A DNA stretch of 64,000 nt from Phycomyces blakesleeanus NRRL 1555(-) (taxonomy: Eukaryota; Mucoromycota; Mucoromycetes; Mucorales; Phycomycetaceae), in the NCBI RefSeq assembly GCF_001638985.1, contig NW_017265152.1:500849-564848 (forward strand), written 5' to 3'. The position numbers and the translations under genes are program-made. Shown in pieces: positions 1 to 11,770 of this stretch; within the stretch, counting starts at the first letter, position 1, and each line of letters opens with the position of its first letter. Below the pieces are notes generated by a model. The model saw only the letters and a program-made list of their open reading frames with translations, had not been told where the DNA came from and made no database searches.

Positions 1-826
1 CTTGGTACGCGTCTTCTGATATTGTTCGAGATGGTTACGGACATTATCATCCACCTTAACCTATATTATATATATATATATATATATATGGATTTAACAA
101 ATAAGAAATAAGTCCACTCTGTCGGGTATCTACATTCTTCTATACTTGCGATCAGTTTTTTCTTGGTATCACTTCCGTCCATAGCTGTCAATGTGACGCC
201 TTCTTGACCTTCTGCTCCACCAAGCACTCGCAATGCACGTAATACACTGTCAGGATCTTCATATTCTGCAAATCCAAATCCCTTTGGTTTTCCAGCCTGG
301 TCCATTACGCGTTTCCAATGACGCAGAGATCCGCATGCCTTATGAAAGAAGAAGAAGAAAATGGTTGGATGAGGTTCGATGAAGATTGAGATGAGATGAA
401 ATGTAAAGATGGGATCTAACCTTGAGAAAACGTTCGATCCACACATCATTTACACCAGTTGCAATTGCGCCCACAAACAAGGTCGAGAGTTTTCCAGATT
501 CATGGGGTGCTTGTACGGGTGGGCGGACGGAAGGTGGTCGGGGGTTGTTGTAAGATTGAAGGGTTTGGTTACCAAATGGCCTCTGGTGTGGTATGAATCC
601 GCCTGGGCGGGGTCCTCCATAGGAATTATGCCCTCCTGGGGGACGGTAAGCTGAGAAGATAAAGATGAGATTTGAATTGGATGACGATAATATACTTTAT
701 ATTACCATAGGGATTGGGTCTGTAAGGATCCATCGATGGTGAGCTCGCAAGTTATTCTTGTAACGAGTGGCTGGCTTACCAAGGGGTAGAAAGTTGGGAT
801 AGTTCTCGCAGTGATGTGACTCGCAT
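1..826 (-). CDS. RBM25-like RRM splicing factor, N-terminal part (cut by window edge)
   Basis: Exons on the minus strand: about 745-826 (uncertain), 650-706, wait-free continuation 421-650 after a small intron at 651-705, then 150-338 and 1-60, after which the gene leaves the window. The translation has a Pro/Gly/Tyr-rich N-terminus and then an RRM: RNP2-like TLFVGAIATGVND, followed by SWKRV-type helix (LRHWKRVMDQAGKPKG), RNP1-like GFGFAEYEDP and RALRVL. This order and the VKVDDNVRNHLEQYQ tail after the RRM match RBM25/Snu71-family U1-associated splicing factors; the PWI domain expected at the C-terminus would lie outside. The first exon is a guess: an ATG at 826 splices in frame, but the ATG at about 735 is also possible. 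The intron at 61-149 uses a GC donor. Confidence 0.8.
61..149 (-). other. GC-AG intron in the RBM25-like gene
   Basis: Reading the minus strand, the exon ends KKKLI and the next bases are GCAAGT, the favoured consensus for GC donors; the acceptor is TATAG before the codons for VKVDDN. Using the GT two bases further on would give a stop codon immediately after the splice. The family normally reads KKLLVKVD at this place, so the GC donor restores the expected protein. Confidence 0.75.
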
Positions 827-1839
827 TGGTGAAGAGTGTCATTTTTCTTTTCCCTTTTTTTTTTTTACTTTTTTTCTACTTTTTCTGCTTTTTTCTACTT
901 TTGTGATCTTGCATACTTTGTAATTTTTGACCTCTTTATATATATACACAATAAAAAGCAAACAAACAAACGTATATTTTATTTTATTTCTTCAAAGGTT
1001 TTAAAGTCAAATGAATTAGGTGAGGAAACTGCTGTCGATTATACTACCTTAAAAAGACTCCTTGGAACTTGTCTTTAAATAGTATCAATTTTCATGCCTG
1101 GTTGTTTAACTGATTGGTTTGTGAATATTTATCAAGCAAGTCTTTATATATATATATATATATATATATCAATGAGATTTTAAGTTTGTTTAATGAGTTT
1201 GTCTCTAAATTCCACCAGCAAGAAATATGCTTAAAATAAATAAATAAAAATAAAAGAATTCATATTGACATGGCATTAAACAAAATGCTTCAAAGTTATA
1301 TTGATTCTAGTTTATTATATATTATCTTATTTGATTTGGTCCAATTGAAGCAAATTGCATAATATTTGAGATATTGACAGGTTATCTTTTTTTTTTGAAA
1401 ACTGTCAGAACTATATAATTTACTTGTAAAAGAGTAAAGAGCAGTTTAGTCGATGCAGTTCTCCTCCGACTATTTAACATGAGTGCCATTTAAATAGATT
1501 TATATACATTGGAATTAATTAGAATTTATAGAAAAAAAAAAGAAAGGTTCCTTGATAAATAATTATCCTATAAAGCACATTATTTGAAAGAAAATCAAAG
1601 AATTTTAGTAAGAGATTCTCAAAAATGATAAAAAGATTATAATTAAAGATTAATATTTGCATATTAAGTTAATTGATTACTTGACATTTAATTAAGGTAG
1701 ATTATTTATTAGTTTTTTGTCTACATAGTAAAGTATGAATATGAATATAAATATAAATATGGAATATGGATATAACTATTACATTAGGCATTAGTCATTA
1801 CATGCACCCTATTTTCTTTGTATATAAGAAAATCAGAGT
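827..1839. other. Intergenic, nothing recognised
   Basis: A+T-rich spacer between the start of the RBM25-like gene and the 3' end of the antiporter gene. It holds T-rich tracts near 840-900, a (TA)n run near 1146-1170 and no open frame with recognisable content. Confidence 0.6.
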
Positions 1840-4800
1840 TTAAGCTTCGACAACAAAAGCCTTGGTATCGTTAACAGGAGCTTGAATTACGACTATACTG
1901 GCAGCAAAATCTGAAAGAAGTAATTCACTGGCCAATTTTCCAAGTCCATTCTTTAGCCCTTTAACATACTGAGCATCCGAAAGATCAGATACAGCGGTGT
2001 GGGTGACATTAGATAATGCGGTATGATCAGCAACAGATCTGCCTACTACCACCAAGTCATGACTTCCCAAAGGCTTTGAAAGACATTTAAAGATATTGGG
2101 TGTGCGCCATTCGGATTGCGAAATTGTGTGGTATACGATTTGCCGAGAGACCAATCGAGTTTCCACGAATAGAGTATCGAGAATCGTTTTATCTGAGGTC
2201 GTACTGGATAACCCAAGAGTTTGGGACACGGACTGTGTGGTTGCGTAGCGTAGATTGGTTGGTTCTGTTTCAAGTCGTACGACTGTAACGTTAACAGGGT
2301 AAACACTCTGAAGACGAAGAGCAAAAAGGACTGCTGCACGATCGTCAGGTCCACCCACAAATGGAACAACGATCTGAAAGGCTTCAAATAGGGAACGAGT
2401 GTCTTGGTAGTCTCCAAATCCACGATCAATAAACAAACCCAAGGCTGTGTGGGAGATACTAAACGCGCTACTGGCGTATTCAACATCAGCCATTGGATAC
2501 TTCTGTCGGTCGGCTGTGACACCAAAAGTCTCCATTTGGGACTGAGTCTGAGTGCCCTCGATTAGTGGTATCTGGCGGGTTGGTGGCCAGGGAAGTACAA
2601 TCATGTCCGCTCCTGATCGAACGCTGTAATCTGAAACGGCCTTGATGTATCCAGTCAAAGGGCAGAAGTCAAGTCTGGTGTGAAGGTCGTCTACACCAAT
2701 TAGACTTCCAAACGCACGCAACACACTCAAAATTGTGTCCTGGCGTTCGGTCTCTCGCAGATCTCGGATTTTCATTACATCGGACGCTCTCTGGGTGAGC
2801 TCCAGGAGACGAAGGACATGTATGTCAATTTTTGGGTTCATTTGGTACTTTGCCTTCTCGTCCTGTACAGGATTGGTTAACAGGCGCAAGAGCGCAATCA
2901 TGGAAGGTACAGCATCGACTCTGTTCAACATTGTAACGAGGCAATAATGTTCATTTCCAGTGTCTTCGTATACCATCGTAGGTATGACGCTGGAAGCTTT
3001 TGAGTTCGTGAAACGTTCGCTGATGTCTTGGGAATTTCCTGAAGTCTGTTTCTGGTACCACTCGGGATAAAGCCATAAGACCACAGGAGTTGTCATGAAG
3101 GTCGTTACCAATGCCATCACAACCATAATAACAAATACTATACTTTTGTGTTAATATATAAATATATTCCAGCTGTATATACCATACGCTCTTATTCTTA
3201 CCTTGATCATTCAGAACACCAGCATCATGGCCAATGTTGAGGACAATAAGCTCCACCAATCTACACGCACACACATATAAAAGAAAGTTGAGGTGTTACA
3301 CACTATTCATGTGATGTGGAATACTCCAAGATTTTTTTTCTATTTTTTTTTACCCTTTACAATTCATCAAGAATCCAATAGTGAACGATTCTCTTGTAGT
3401 CATTCCACACAGTTTTGCTGCTGCCGTACACCCAACAATTTTTCCAAAGCAGGCCAAGAAGATGACCAGGATCACATAGCCCCACACAACACCTGTATCG
3501 AGAAGACCGATTTGTGTCTTGAGACCAGAAAGAGTAAAGTACTAATAATTGCATTTACGGTTAGATCTGATTAGGTTGCTTGGAATATACACGGAGACAA
3601 ACACAAACACAAACACGTTCACATAATATACATATACATATATAAAAGTGTGTATGTGTACATGTGTACATATGTAGATAAAAAGTATACTTTACAAGAG
3701 GTAAAAAGACAATGTTGATGATATCTTCAATCTTTTCGGTAATCTTGATAGCCAAGTCTCCTTCGTGAGGTACAATTACGCCGGCAAGGAATCCACCAAA
3801 GATAGCATGAACACCAATGATGTCCGTCACAAACGCAGAGACTAGCACAATAAGGAGGGTGACAGTCATCAGGAATGGAGAGGGTCCGTTTTGAAAAGAG
3901 CCTGTTTTTACACAGAGCATCCGATACAATGGACGAACGCAAAATATCAAGAACAATGAGTAGCCAACTGCAGTCAAGAATACCCAGAGAGCTTCGATTC
4001 CACCCGAAGAATTTAGCAAGGCAACAACTAATGCCAATAGAACCCTTTAAGTTTGTATCAATCAATAAGGTTTTAGTATCATTGGGGTTTTTTTTTGCTT
4101 TATATAGAAGAAGAAAACCAAGTAAAATGATGTGATATTATATTGTATGGTATAGCATAACATAGAATAGCATAGCATGATTGATACAATTATATATATG
4201 GGTGTGTATGTGTATGGATATATTGTTAAAATAAACATATAAATAAAAGAACTTGATCTTACCATGCTGTACAATCGTTAATAAGCCCACTTGCCATGGT
4301 AATTGCACCGACTTTTGTACGTAACAATTTCAGCTCAGCTAAAATTCGTGCAAGTACGGGAAAAGCCTAATCAGAAAACAGGAAAAGTCAAGGCAAGAAG
4401 GTAATAAAGACAACGATCATTAAGTTGATTGATTGATTGATTGAACAAATTACAAGAAGGTAACAGGACAAATGTGTGTGTGTGTGTGTGTAATCGAGAA
4501 GAAGAAAATGCATTGCTTACTGTAATTGACATTGCTACACCCAAAAACAAAAGGAAACTAGAAAATGGAACTGATGGATCGTCCTGGAGTTTATAGAGTC
4601 CTACACTGACAGCAATACCGAGGCCAAATGGAAGGGCCATTCCGGCAAATGAGATTGCGATACTCTTGCGCCAGTCTCTCCTGACTACCCGGAGATCGAC
4701 TTCAAGGCCGACCTGGAAAAGAAAGAAGACCAGGCCAATGGTAGCAATAAGATTGATAAAAGGAAGAGATGCGGTGGGGAATATGGCGTCTTTGAAACCT

Positions 4801-5094
4801 GGTATACGACCCATAACGGATGGTCCTAATACAATGCCAGCAATAACTAAAATTGTTGAAGTTGAGGTTTTAGATTTAATGAATAACGGCAATAGAGGTA
4901 TAGACAATGGGTTGCTTGCCTTCTGCGATAACTCGAGGTTGTTTAAGCCAGCCGAGTGGTACGGCTAGTAGTCGACAGAATACTAGAATGATGGTCGATT
5001 GTATGATGAATAAGACAATAGGATCGCTAGCATTAAATTGACTTGGGTTAAGACCGGCAAAAACACCGGCCTGTTGAGGAGCCTTTGCGCTCAT
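1840..5094 (-). CDS. Kha1-type K+(Na+)/H+ antiporter (CPA2 family)
   Basis: Seven exons: 4920-5094, 4521-4846, 4263-4366, 3696-4044, 3354-3541, 3202-3260 and 1840-3137, giving 832 aa (yeast Kha1 is similar in length). The N-terminal 420 residues are strongly hydrophobic and carry CPA2 landmarks: RVIAEVIAGIVLGPSVMG, FLFQVGLEVDL, AFPVLARIL, SAFVTDIIGVHAIFGGF, MNCKGLVELIVLNIGHDAGV and the last helix MALVTTFMTTP. These follow the yeast Kha1 order exactly. The C-terminal 400 residues are soluble and weakly conserved, as in fungal relatives. The known role of the family is K+/H+ exchange in endomembranes (Golgi), so a function in cation and pH homeostasis is inferred. The start is the only ATG before the conserved N-terminus. 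Intron 1 has a GC donor. Confidence 0.93.
4847..4919 (-). other. GC-AG intron 1 of the antiporter gene
   Basis: The exon ends ...RVIAE plus one G, followed by GCAAGC; the acceptor is TTTTAG. Splicing gives RVIAEVIAGIVLGP, the conserved CPA2 motif. Reading through instead meets an in-frame stop within 20 codons, and no GT in the interval gives the right phase. Confidence 0.85.
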
Positions 5095-5257
5095 AAGAAG
5101 TCAAAGAACACGCGCAAAAATATAAAAGAAGAAAAAAGAGCTCAAAATAACAAGTGAACTGAAAAGTACTGTATTTAAATAATGGAGTCTCCGATTACGC
5201 GTGAGTTGATACTGCATTAACAGTCCAATCAATCCGCCATAATTTATTTTTATTCGA

Positions 5258-5506
5258 TCAATATATAGTCATCATAGGAACGAACCAAAATGGGTACCGA
5301 AGACCTTGACAAACTGGTGCTCCCATGGCTGCGGATTTTATTCCACCTATACGACTCCAGATTTCTGTCTGGTTAGCATCTTTCGCCACAGTACAACGTA
5401 TTTTCTGGACATTACTGCTACGTAAACTACTTACAAAGTATCTTTCAATGAATGGTATCATTGCTGATCCACCTCCCCCATCTGGTGCTGGGATGTAGAG
5501 GCTCAT
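5258..5506 (-). CDS. Possible small gene, unknown
   Basis: An ATG-started frame of 82 codons begins MSLYIPAPDGGGGSAM and ends in a hydrophobic stretch YPFWFVPMMTIY. A GTAAGT donor after IERYF and an acceptor at AACCAG, 66 bases further, would remove an in-frame intron and leave a 60-residue protein; both forms are open. I do not recognise the family. It lies about 165 bases upstream of the antiporter start on the same strand, so part of it may simply be that gene's leader. A Cys-rich open stretch at 5880-6095 on the same strand (CESC...CSGTNC, then stop) lacks an ATG and is not joined here. Confidence 0.3.
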   Translation of the reverse strand: MSLYIPAPDGGGGSAMIPFIERYFVSSLRSSNVQKIRCTVAKDANQTEIWSRIGGIKSAAMGAPVCQGLRYPFWFVPMMTIY

Positions 5507-7098
5507 ATCTTGCTGTATATGTCACTTGGTGGGCACCTTTCTCCTCCTCTTTCGCCTCCTCTTCCGAGATCTGATAATAATTACAACATCATTGTCCATT
5601 CTTCTGATTTCAACCAACAGCTACTTCCCCACTTTTCATGACTTCCTTCCTTTCTTTCTGCTCCTCTTCTGGGCTATTCTGGCGGGACTATACATTAATA
5701 CTATTTCATGTTTCTCCTTTATTTTCTGAGTAGCGCTTATGACCGCTGGTTATGCCAATAAATATACACACAAAAAAAGACACTGTCGTTATGAGAACTA
5801 TCAGTTAAAAATGATAAAGATGAGCTGAATTCAATAGAAAATAAGAAGTACGAATGAACCAGATCTATTATCAACCACTTTAGCAGTTTGTCCCAGAACA
5901 GCTTTTGTTTGTTTCGAGCAAGTTACTACTACAAGATTCGCACATTAAGAATATTGTTCGGGCGGCAGTTGTGAGAGGCTGTATGACGGGTGGTTCATAA
6001 TATGCTGAGACCTGTGATTGATATGACGAGCTAAATGCTGGGGTTGTGTATTTTCCTTGGTTAAAAATGATTAAGAATATTCCACCGGTGATTTGCAAAG
6101 GTTCAACAAAATATTAAGCACATGCTTGTCACCCGTACCGTGTGCATATTGCCTCGTTGTACTCGAAAGAAATGAAAGACACTCAAATTCTTGTTGCCTT
6201 TAACATCGATAGTGTATTATAAAAGGGAATTTTTTGAAAAAAAAAAAAAAAAAAACTACAACAAACAACAAAAGCGTTCACGATCGACGACGACGACGAC
6301 GACGACCCATTTCATACTTGGTATGAGTTTTAACAGTCTCAACAATGAATTCATTATATATATATATATATCAGCGATATAGTCCATAGTGCTCAGGGTC
6401 ACACTATTCTAATCGACAATATTTACGTATCAGCTTTCATATAAAAACTGTGCTCATGTCGAATTGTGAATAGTTGAACAACAACAACAAAAATCCCCAA
6501 AGTCCAACCTCATTTATATATATATATTGGCGTACCAAGAAAACGGCGATTGCTAAGCAGGCGATATGAGTTTCTAAAAATACAAGATCTATTTTAATTG
6601 GCTACAACATTGCTTTTTAGAAGCACTGTCTTTTTTTGTATTTTTTGTATTTTTTTTTGTTTGTTTGTGCATTTGTTTCAAAAATGAATAAAAGATAACC
6701 TTTCTCAAATATTGAAACAAGCTATACTCTGGACGTCTAATGAAGATGTATATATTTATTCTTTATTCTTTATTTTTATATTTAATAAATAAATAAATAA
6801 ATAAATAAATGTAAAAAAAAAAAATGATAATGATAATAATCAGTAAAAATAAAATAAAATAAAAATAAAATAAAGAAAATCAACTAGAGAATGGCTCTAT
6901 TCTCTTTAAGCAAAGAATGTGAACAGAATATATGTATATGTATAAAAGAAAGATATGAAGAGAATAAGAGAAAAAGGGAAGATAATGAACGATACAAGCC
7001 CCTTGTTTTGATATATGTATGTATATATTTTTTGGTTTTTTTTTTGTAATACCATTATTCATTATTCATTACTTATTATTATAGAGGGGTGTTTTTTT
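5507..7098. other. Intergenic, low-complexity
   Basis: No gene recognised. Contains a pyrimidine-rich block near 5530-5700, an A19 run near 6236-6255, a (GAC)n tract near 6287-6306, several short (TA)n runs and an (AAAT)n tract near 6785-6812. A minus-strand open stretch at 5880-6095 looks weakly coding but has no start codon. Confidence 0.5.
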
Positions 7099-8397
7099 TT
7101 ACTCTTCGGCTTCCAATTCACTCAGGTAACGTTCGGCATCAAGAGCAGCCATGCAACCAGAGCCAGCACTGGTCACAGCCTGGCGGTAACGCTTATCCTG
7201 GACATCACCAGCAGCAAACAAACCAACAATGTTAGTCTCAGCGGTGCCGGGAATTGTGCTGATGTAACCATCATTATCCAAGTTAACCTGGCCCTTGACC
7301 AACTCAGTGGCGGGAACGTGGCCAATGGCGTAGAAGAGACCGTTGGCAGGGATGCTACCGGTAGCACCAGTCACGGTATCCTTGGTAGCAACTGAACCCA
7401 ACAGCTTTCCATCACCAAGAGTCTCAGTAGGAACAGTGTTGAAGTGGACAGTAACCTTGGGGTGCTTCAACAGGCGGGAAGCCATAACCTTGGAGGCTCT
7501 GAGTTTGTCACGACGAACAAGGACATGAACGTGCGAGGCATCTATATAGATATAGATATATTAATATTAATATCCACACATAACTGTCAGAATAAACCCA
7601 TTCTTTCTTTCTTCCCTCAGCATAAATAAATATATTTATATTTATCTCAAAGATATATCTATATAGATATATTCTCTTGTGATACTTACACTTTGTCAAA
7701 TAGATGGCTTCTTCAGCAGCAGAGTCACCACCGCCAATAACAACCAAAGGCTTGTTTCGGAAGATAGGGACAGCACCGTCGCAGACAGCGCAGGCAGAGA
7801 TACCGTTTTGCCAGTAAATATCCTCTCCAGGAAGGTTCATGCGCTTGGCAGAAGCACCAGTGGCGATAATGACGGCATCAGCAGTGTCGGTGGGCTCCTT
7901 CTCGGATTCGCTACCCTCGCGCCAGAGCTTGAAGGGACGAGCAGATGTGTCGAGCTTGGTGATGGTTTCGGTCTCGATCTCAGTACCGAAACGGACGGAC
8001 TGCTCGCGCATCTTTTCCATCAACTCTCCGCCCATGACACCTTCAGGGAAGCCAGGGAAGTTCTCGACATCGGTGGTGGTAGTCAACTGTCCTCCGGGGG
8101 CGAATCCGTTGGCCATCATACCCTCGAACATGAAGGGGTTGAGGTTGGCACGAGCCAAGTAGATTGCGGCGGTGTGGCCTTTAGGATTATTATGATTTTT
8201 TTTTTGGTTGTTGTTGTTTGTATTGTGGTTGGTGTTTTGATAGTGATTTTGATAATTCATAATGAGTAAAATTGATTAAATAGGGCATATATGTATAAGT
8301 ATATAGATATATATATATATGCAGTGTCTTATAGTAGTTGATTCTTACCAGCAGGGCCGGAACCAATAATAACGACTTTGTGGTGTTGAGGAGCCAT
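7099..8397 (-). CDS. TRR1: Thioredoxin reductase (NADPH)
   Basis: Three exons (8349-8397, 7690-8178, 7099-7541) encode 326 aa, the normal size for the low-molecular-weight fungal/bacterial type. The FAD-binding GSGPAG lies at residues 12-17, the redox-active CAVC at 146-149, the NADPH-binding GGGDSA at about 165, and the C-terminal FAD motif GLFAAGDV near 285. The enzyme reduces thioredoxin with NADPH and supports peroxide detoxification and ribonucleotide reduction in the cytosol. The ATG at 8397 opens directly into the Rossmann fold, as usual. Introns are canonical; intron 1 is rich in CAACAAC-type repeats on the coding strand. The promoter carries AP-1-like sites (separate entry), which fits oxidative-stress control by a Yap1-type factor. 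Confidence 0.96.
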
Positions 8398-9608
8398 TTA
8401 GAAGAAGAAGATGTGGAATAGACCCAAAAAGTAATTTGCTTAGACATGGTTTTTATAGGAGTCTCAAAATAGGCGAGATTAAAAGGCGCCTTTGGTAATG
8501 TCCAATAGACTATCTAAGCTGGATGTATTAGTAATCCCGCAGCCAATAATCAAACGGGGCAAAATTCAATTGCTGACTCAGGGAACAAGAAATGAAGAAA
8601 AGAATACAAATGTGTATATATATGTAATTGTAAAATAATAATATTAAATAGAATGTCGGATATTGAAATTCTGGCCAATCACTGGTGGGTTTCGTAATGG
8701 TTACTTTTGGTTAATGCTTAATGTGCGTATCAAAAGGATCTGATAAACTTGATTAGAGGAAATGAATCACACAGAGACCGAGTTAGAAACCGAAAGAAAG
8801 AAAAGAAGAAATACTTTATATATATATATATATATATATACATAATGAGAGAAGGAGATAAAGGTAAAGGTAAAGGTAAAGGTAAAGGTAAAGGTAAATA
8901 AAACCACCTTTCTTATCGCAGTAAATACGGTTATCTTTTATTATGTTTCTTTGATCTAGACTTGGATTTGGATTTGGATTTGGATTTGGGTATTGGTATT
9001 GGTATTGGTACTGATATTGATATTGATATTTATTCTGATTTTGGTTTTGGTTTTGATTCTGATTCTGATTCTGATTCTGATATTAATATTGATATTAATG
9101 CTAATTGTGATTGTGATTGTGATTGTAATATTGATATTGATATTGATATTGATATTGACTTTGCCATAAAAGCCTCAAACAAGGGGTGTGTATGTGTATG
9201 TGTAAGAAAAAAATATGTTGAAGCAAATTTGTATTTATTTATTTGTTTGTATTTGTTTGTCTGTTTCGAATAACCATGAGAACCTTTTTTTTAATGGAGC
9301 AATGTTACAAAAAATAAAGAAAAAAGCGAAATTGAGAGAAACATAAGGTTTACGTGTACGTGTACGTGTACGCGTGTGCGTGTGCGTGTGCGTATACGTA
9401 GTGTTTGTAAATTGGGATTTTTGATTTGTGTGTGTTTGTGTGTTTAAAGGGGAAGGGGAAGGAACAGTGATGTAGAAAATATATATATTTTTTGAAAAAG
9501 TTGGAGAATTGTAATTTACATATACATATATATATAATAAATGACCACCCTGATGGGAGTTATTCACTGTTGCTGTGTCTGGGAGTAGAGATGAGGGACT
9601 GGTAGTCG
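8398..9608. repeat. Spacer with long hexanucleotide tracts
   Basis: Apart from the promoter sites, this stretch is mostly simple sequence: (TA)n at 8816-8840, about six copies of AGGTAA at 8861-8899, and a compound tract at 8957-9165 made of successive 6-base units (TTGGAT, ATTGGT, ATTGAT, TTCTGA, TTGTGA and others). An ACGTGT/GCGTGT tract lies at 9351-9395. Any open frame through the compound tract is an artefact of the repeat. Confidence 0.8.
8528..8580. promoter_or_regulatory. Putative Yap1/AP-1-type response elements upstream of thioredoxin reductase
   Basis: TTAGTAA at 8528-8534 is a perfect Yap1 site and TGACTCA at 8574-8580 a perfect AP-1/Gcn4 site. They lie 131-183 bases upstream of the thioredoxin reductase ATG, with a CCAAT box (8543-8547) between them. 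Yap1 control of TRR1 is established in yeasts; its action here is inferred. Confidence 0.5.
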
Positions 9609-10061
9609 TTACCACCCACCACCACCTCCTCCTCCGCTGTCATTATTACCGCCACCACCATAGCCGCCGCTGCTGTAACCGCCGCCGCCGCTGCCACCAT
9701 AGCCGCCGCCGTAGCCTCCACCGCCACCGCTGTAGCCTCCACCGCCACCGCCGCTGTAGCCGCCACCGCCACCACCGCCGCTGTAGCCACCACCACCGCC
9801 ACCGCCGCCGCCGCCGCGAGCTGATGCCATGTTAACCTTGATCCTGCGACCGTCGAGTTCTTGTTCGTTCAGAGCATCGATTGCTGCCTGGGCCTCGCTA
9901 TCACTACTATAGGTGACAAAGCCAAAACCACGGGAACGACCAGTGTCGCGGTCTCTCATGACGATAGAGGACTCAACAGTACCGTAGGCAGAGAAGGCCT
10001 CCCTGAGAGTGTCATCGGTTGTGTTCCAAGAGAGGTTGCCAACGTAGAGTTTGGCAGCCAT
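9609..10061 (-). CDS. Glycine-rich RNA-binding protein (single RRM)
   Basis: An intronless frame of 150 aa. The RRM occupies residues 3-80, with RNP2 LYVGNL (5-10) and RNP1 RGFGFVTY (44-51) intact, including the aromatic RNA-contact residues. Residues 83-150 are Gly with regular Tyr and Ser (YSGGGGG units) and end in W. This is the class IVa glycine-rich RBP layout, related to cold-inducible RBPs and plant GRP7. These proteins bind and remodel RNA, often as chaperones under cold or stress; the exact role here is unknown. The Gly tail is encoded by GC-rich GGT/GGC repeats, in strong contrast to the A+T-rich flanks. The start is the only ATG before RNP2. Confidence 0.93.
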   Translation of the reverse strand: MAAKLYVGNLSWNTTDDTLREAFSAYGTVESSIVMRDRDTGRSRGFGFVTYSSDSEAQAAIDALNEQELDGRRIKVNMASARGGGGGGGGGGYSGGGGGGGYSGGGGGGYSGGGGGYGGGYGGSGGGGYSSGGYGGGGNNDSGGGGGGGW

Positions 10062-11770
10062 TTGGAGAATATTAAGCTCGGGTTAAAGAAAAAAAAAGGG
10101 AAAAAGAGAGATGGAGAGAACGCGTAATGGTCAAGAAGAATAAAATAAAAGGGATAACGGAATATACGCCGAGAAGAAGATGGAAATGAACATCTTGAGG
10201 CTCTCTATATATTTAAAAATGCTTGACATTAAGGGTCATGTGACGAGTAGACTAGGCATTCATTAGGCAAATGTTTGTACACATCAGATGACAGAGTATG
10301 AAAAGTAAGTGACGTGGGATATAGAGAATAATAAAAGAAAAGAGAGAAGAAAAAAAAAGGGGGGGTGAAGAAAAAGGAGAAAGTATAAGATCAGGGATTT
10401 TTCTTGACATTAGGCTTCTATATACTCTCACACGGATTATAGCTAGGTGTGCATGTGCATGTATATTTGTATTTCTACTTATTATAATAATTGTAAATAA
10501 ATACTGTCTGCCTATTTGTTTGCATCACTATTTATTAAAGCAAAAGGTCACCACGGTAAATAAATATTGCAGGAAAAAAAAATATTAAGCTTCCGGCTTT
10601 GCAACCTTTCTCGATTTTTTTTTTTTGCTTTTTTTTTTACGCCTTTCAACATTTTTTAGGCCAATAGAATTTCAACATTTGGTGGTACAAATAACGATTT
10701 GTTTTTTTTCTTTTCTTTTTGGTCAACATCACTTCCAAATTTGTAAGCAGATCGGTACCGTTACAAGGCAAGCTAGGAACTTTTTTATACTCTTATGATT
10801 ATCATTATATATGGATCTATACTTCCTAGAATCTTTACTTTATATACCTTGTATAAAGATCTGCCTTGTACTCTAATCACAAAGAACCATATATATATAT
10901 TTATTTTTATGAGAAAAAAAAAAGGGCAAAGAAAGGTAATATTTTTTCTAGATTACAACCTGATTTTTCTTTTCTAAGCAAATATTCCTTAGATAGAGAT
11001 GTGGGGGTGTAAGCTGTTTTTTTCTTTTTACTCTTATATATACTCATTGTCCAATAAGAATTGGCTTTGAATAAAAGTTCTTATTAAGACGAGAGTAAAG
11101 ATGTTGAACCCTCTTTTATTAATGTATTTATTTATTTATTTATTTATTTTTCGACAGTGTGACTACAAAAGTCTTTCTTTATAATCTTTACACTCGAACC
11201 ATGAGTTTCGATGCACCTAATTAGGATAATAACATTAAGGACCTTACTATGATTTAAAACTAAAAAAATAAAATAAAGAAAGTAGTATTTGTGGTTTAAT
11301 TACATTGGTGCCTTTGTATACCGCAACAACAACAACAACAACGCCAATAAAAAAGTGTTTCCGCTACATTATTTTGTTACAAAAAAAAACATTAAATCGT
11401 AGGATCTACCTTATCACAAGATAATTGAATTTATTGAAAGTTACCAAACAGCCTGAATGTCAAGCGAAATTATAATTGACTTGTAAAAAAAAAAAAGGGC
11501 CCAACACAGAACAAATCCAGGGATTTTTTATGAAGCATTTGGATCTTCTGTTCAGGGCCAAAAAAAAAAACTCTTTTGGGCTTTGGGAGCAGCCATCTCA
11601 AGAAAGGTTAACTTTATCAAAATCTTTTGCATAAGACTTATGAACCTTGTATTAGTTAGCAACATCATCAGCTTCAATATTCCCAGCAATGTTCGCCGGG
11701 AGACAAAGAAATCTCAGAGCAGAAATACATGCTTGCATTGAACTCTAGCATAGCATAGCAAAAGCAGAAG
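10062..11770. other. Intergenic, nothing recognised
   Basis: A+T-rich spacer with polypurine and T-rich tracts (10327-10380, 10616-10640), an (ATTT)n run near 11124-11148 and (CAA)n near 11325-11342. I found no gene, tRNA or structured RNA in it. Confidence 0.55.

Noticed and set aside
5880..6098. Minus-strand Cys-rich frame ending CESC...CSGTNC
   Set aside because: Opens with TTG and has no ATG or clear upstream exon; mentioned only as weak coding potential.
8962..9273. Plus-strand frame of 103 codons with DLDLDL, DIDIDI and CDCDCD runs
   Set aside because: It is a direct translation of the hexanucleotide tract and has no non-repeat content; downstream it meets stops in A+T-rich DNA.
9575..9835. 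Plus-strand His/Arg-rich frame over the glycine-rich gene
   Set aside because: Antisense shadow of the Gly codon repeats of the RNA-binding protein.
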